Assembly (NCBI GenBank): GCA_003225315.1
Contig: QHZD01000051.1
Coordinates: forward strand, 22,539-86,538
Direction of reading: 5' to 3'
Length of the DNA: 64,000 nt
Source of the DNA: Acidobacteriota bacterium
GTDB lineage: Bacteria; Acidobacteriota; Terriglobia; Acidiferrales; UBA7541
The translations under genes and the position numbers were made by a program. The notes beneath the pieces were generated by a model. That model was given only the letters and a program-made list of their open reading frames with translations. It ran no database searches and was not told the origin of the DNA. This document shows positions 62,074-64,000 of this stretch, piece after piece (the first letter of the stretch is position 1; every line of letters begins with the position of its first letter).

Positions 62074-62985
62074 TCACTTCGCGTATTCCCCGTTGTGAAC
62101 TTCATATTCCACGCGGAAAGGCTTCTGCGCTTTGCGATCCTCCCAATGTTGCTCAGCAATAATGCGCTTGGCTTGCGCGAGACGCTCGGAGGGCAGCGGG
62201 TGTGAACGGAAATAACCCGTCAAACTCTGAATGGCCAGTTCGGATAGTTCCTGGTCCGGGCTCTGCGCGCGGATGACGTACTCGTCGCACAATTTGGCGA
62301 AGCGTTCGAACATGTCGACGGAGCCATAGGGTGAGTAGCCGGACCGTACTGCTAGAAACATGCCTTCGCGATCAGCTTCAAATTCTTCGTCTTTGTGGTA
62401 GCCGGCCTCCCAAAAATCAATAGGGATCTGCAGCAGGGCGCCCAGTATATCGAGATTGAGATTCTTCAGCTTCGCTTCCAGTTGCACGCGCTCGACGCAG
62501 TGATAGTGGTCAATGTGCTCGATCTCATGCGCCAGGACGTTGGCGAGTTCATCTTCGCTCATCATAAGGTCAACCATGCCTTCGCCGATGTAGACCGGTC
62601 CGCCCGGAAGGGAGAAAGCGTTGAACGTGTTGTGATCGGGAAGAACCGTGAATGTGTAAGGCAAATGCCGATGCGCGTGCACCGCAACTGCCCCTCCGAC
62701 ACGCGTAACGTACTTTTCTAGGCCTTCTTCTTCAGGAGTGAGCCGGCGCGATTGTGTTGCGTAGCGGGCGGCCAGTTCCCTGCCGATGGCGATTTCCTGT
62801 TCATCCGAGAGGCGCGTGAAGTGCATGGGAACACGCGAGACATCGCGCTGTGCATCAGCTGCCATATTCAAAATAGCGTTGGCGGAGACAGGAGTGGACT
62901 TGGGGCGGCGCTGGCTCCAATAGAGACCCGCGAGCGCAAAGCCCAGGATGAGAAAGAAAACGACGAACACAACGGAGCGCTTCAT
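62074..62985 (-). CDS. M48-family zinc metalloprotease
   Basis: This 303-residue protein has an N-terminal membrane anchor or signal (SVVFVVFFLILGFALAGLYW) and the zinc motif HEIEH in VLAHEIEHIDH, with the third ligand in DEEFEADREGM. LPGGPVYIGEGMV precedes the motif as in BepA/LoiP-like periplasmic M48C proteases, which aid outer-membrane protein quality control. The ATG at 62985 overlaps the stop codon of the upstream membrane gene (ATGA), which fixes the start. Confidence 0.87.
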   Translation of the reverse strand: MKRSVVFVVFFLILGFALAGLYWSQRRPKSTPVSANAILNMAADAQRDVSRVPMHFTRLSDEQEIAIGRELAARYATQSRRLTPEEEGLEKYVTRVGGAVAVHAHRHLPYTFTVLPDHNTFNAFSLPGGPVYIGEGMVDLMMSEDELANVLAHEIEHIDHYHCVERVQLEAKLKNLNLDILGALLQIPIDFWEAGYHKDEEFEADREGMFLAVRSGYSPYGSVDMFERFAKLCDEYVIRAQSPDQELSELAIQSLTGYFRSHPLPSERLAQAKRIIAEQHWEDRKAQKPFRVEYEVHNGEYAK

Positions 62986-64000
62986 AGGTATTGGCGAATG
63001 GCGTCGCGATACTTGCTGTAGAGAAAGGAAACGAGCACCAGCGCGGCGCCAACAATTATGAAAGTGACGTAGCGATCGCGGGGCTGAAGTCCCCAAACAT
63101 CGAGGGCCATCACTTTCGCGACGCAAAGCAGAAGGATTCCCAAACCGGTGAGCCGGAAGCTGCGCTCCTTAACTGCGAGCGCCAGCAGAAAAATCATTAC
63201 GCCTTCAATACCCCAGGACACGGTGACCATGCCTGCGCGCATTTTCAAAGCGAGCATGCAAGTAAGCAGAATGACGGGGACGAAAAACTCCACTTGCTCC
63301 GGGCGGCTTGCAATCGCCGCAAGCGGTCTTACCCAGGCACCCAGATTCTGCGGGACGTTGAAGGGCCCGCGGAGACGGAAAGCGAAGAACAGGGTCGCCA
63401 GTAGAATTCCGGATGCACTGCTGAGAATGAAATAGCGCCCTTGCCAGTCACCTTCACCAAAATAGCCGGCGCCGAAAAGATTGTGCACCATGCTGCGGGC
63501 GAGAACCAACAACGTCAGAAGCAAGCCTTGATAAAGGAAGAGTGGGCGATTCAGGAGGAGCGCGGCGCCGAGAAGGGCGAACACCACGGCGGCCCAGGAA
63601 GTGACCACCCATTCGATGGGAAACTGAAAATAGAAAAGCGCGACGATTGTGGCGGTGCCCAGGTACGCCAGAAGAACGTCAAAATGCAACCGGCGGTCGC
63701 GCCCCGTATTTTCTTCTTTCTCCGGGAATTGCGCATAGACGAAAAAGAAAATCAGTACGAGCGGGAGGATAGTGTACATGCGCGGCCCCCAGAACTCGCC
63801 CGGTTCGCTTGAAGTGAGATTGGAAAAGAAAATCCGCGTGAAGGCCGCGATTAGCCCTACGTACGCCTGATAGCGGAACTGCGTGATCTTGCGCAACAGG
63901 CCGTACTCAAAGAGCACTAAGCCAAACGCACCCCACGCGACGGCGACACTGGTGGGCTGTGTTTGCAATTCATACCAGAGGAGCAGGCCGCCGATGGTGG
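62982..64000 (-). CDS. Multi-pass membrane protein, DUF2339-like (5' partial)
   Basis: At least 339 codons are open to the window edge, with no start inside. About ten hydrophobic helices are visible, such as LLAYLGTATIVALFYF and YVTFIIVGAALVLVSFLYSKYRDA. The terminal YSKYRDAIRQYL matches the closing part of DUF2339-type membrane proteins, large proteins of unknown function that are common in Acidobacteria. It overlaps the downstream protease gene by 4 bases. Confidence 0.7.
   Translation of the reverse strand, partial: TIGGLLLWYELQTQPTSVAVAWGAFGLVLFEYGLLRKITQFRYQAYVGLIAAFTRIFFSNLTSSEPGEFWGPRMYTILPLVLIFFFVYAQFPEKEENTGRDRRLHFDVLLAYLGTATIVALFYFQFPIEWVVTSWAAVVFALLGAALLLNRPLFLYQGLLLTLLVLARSMVHNLFGAGYFGEGDWQGRYFILSSASGILLATLFFAFRLRGPFNVPQNLGAWVRPLAAIASRPEQVEFFVPVILLTCMLALKMRAGMVTVSWGIEGVMIFLLALAVKERSFRLTGLGILLLCVAKVMALDVWGLQPRDRYVTFIIVGAALVLVSFLYSKYRDAIRQYL

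Noticed and set aside
1..64000. tRNA genes, rRNA genes, CRISPR arrays or insertion sequences
   Set aside because: No cloverleaf, rRNA-like stretch, regularly spaced repeats or transposase gene was seen on either strand.

Overview
The window reads as a chromosomal segment of an Acidobacteriota bacterium (Terriglobia/Solibacter-like). The best markers are an orphan MacB/FtsX-type permease of the acidobacterial 'ADOP' kind, two sets of complex I genes, a hybrid kinase and NtrC-type regulator, and several small secreted proteins typical of soil acidobacteria. The DNA is moderately GC-rich and gene-dense with no large mobile element. I saw no tRNA, rRNA or CRISPR array. The taxonomic call is inference from gene content.

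Region 1 (1-16.1 kb) is energy metabolism. The 3' end of one complex I operon (nuoM-nuoN, + strand) converges on a long - strand train: proC, nuoA, C, D, H, J, K, L, M, N, then atpZ, atpI-like, atpB and atpE. The second nuo set lacks nuoB, nuoI and the NADH-module genes nuoEFG. It also has a nuoC-nuoD junction in which the two genes share one frame, separated by a single stop codon. Both ends facing the convergent gap carry good terminator hairpins.

Region 2 (16.2-31 kb) has an SRPBCC fragment next to the ADOP permease, an HxlR regulator, a BNR/Asp-box propeller gene overlapping a MoaD/ThiS-like ubiquitin-fold gene, and small DinB-like and DoxX genes. A molybdenum cofactor block follows (mog, response regulator-DUF4388, moaC, moeA), then purA, tag, trxA, glgA and an aminoglycoside-nucleotidyltransferase-like gene.

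Region 3 (31-45 kb) has rsmA behind a near-consensus sigma70 promoter and a 420-nt leader with repeats. It is followed by a GlpQ-like phosphodiesterase, a two-BON-domain secreted protein and the glyoxylate bypass unit (iclR divergent from aceB-aceA, with two matching operators). A stand-alone POTRA protein, a Tat-exported HisC-like aminotransferase, a 2OG-Fe(II) oxygenase and the three-gene proton-translocating transhydrogenase come next.

Region 4 (45-64 kb) has DUF1684, GNAT and Mpg genes, a hybrid sensor kinase, a TetR/SRPBCC divergent pair, a predicted pseudokinase-TonB fusion, an M50 protease, a sigma54 activator with a sigma54-like promoter just beyond it, and DinB and cupin secreted proteins. 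SRP RNA, dnaX and ybaB follow, then an M48 protease and part of a large multi-pass membrane protein that runs off the end.
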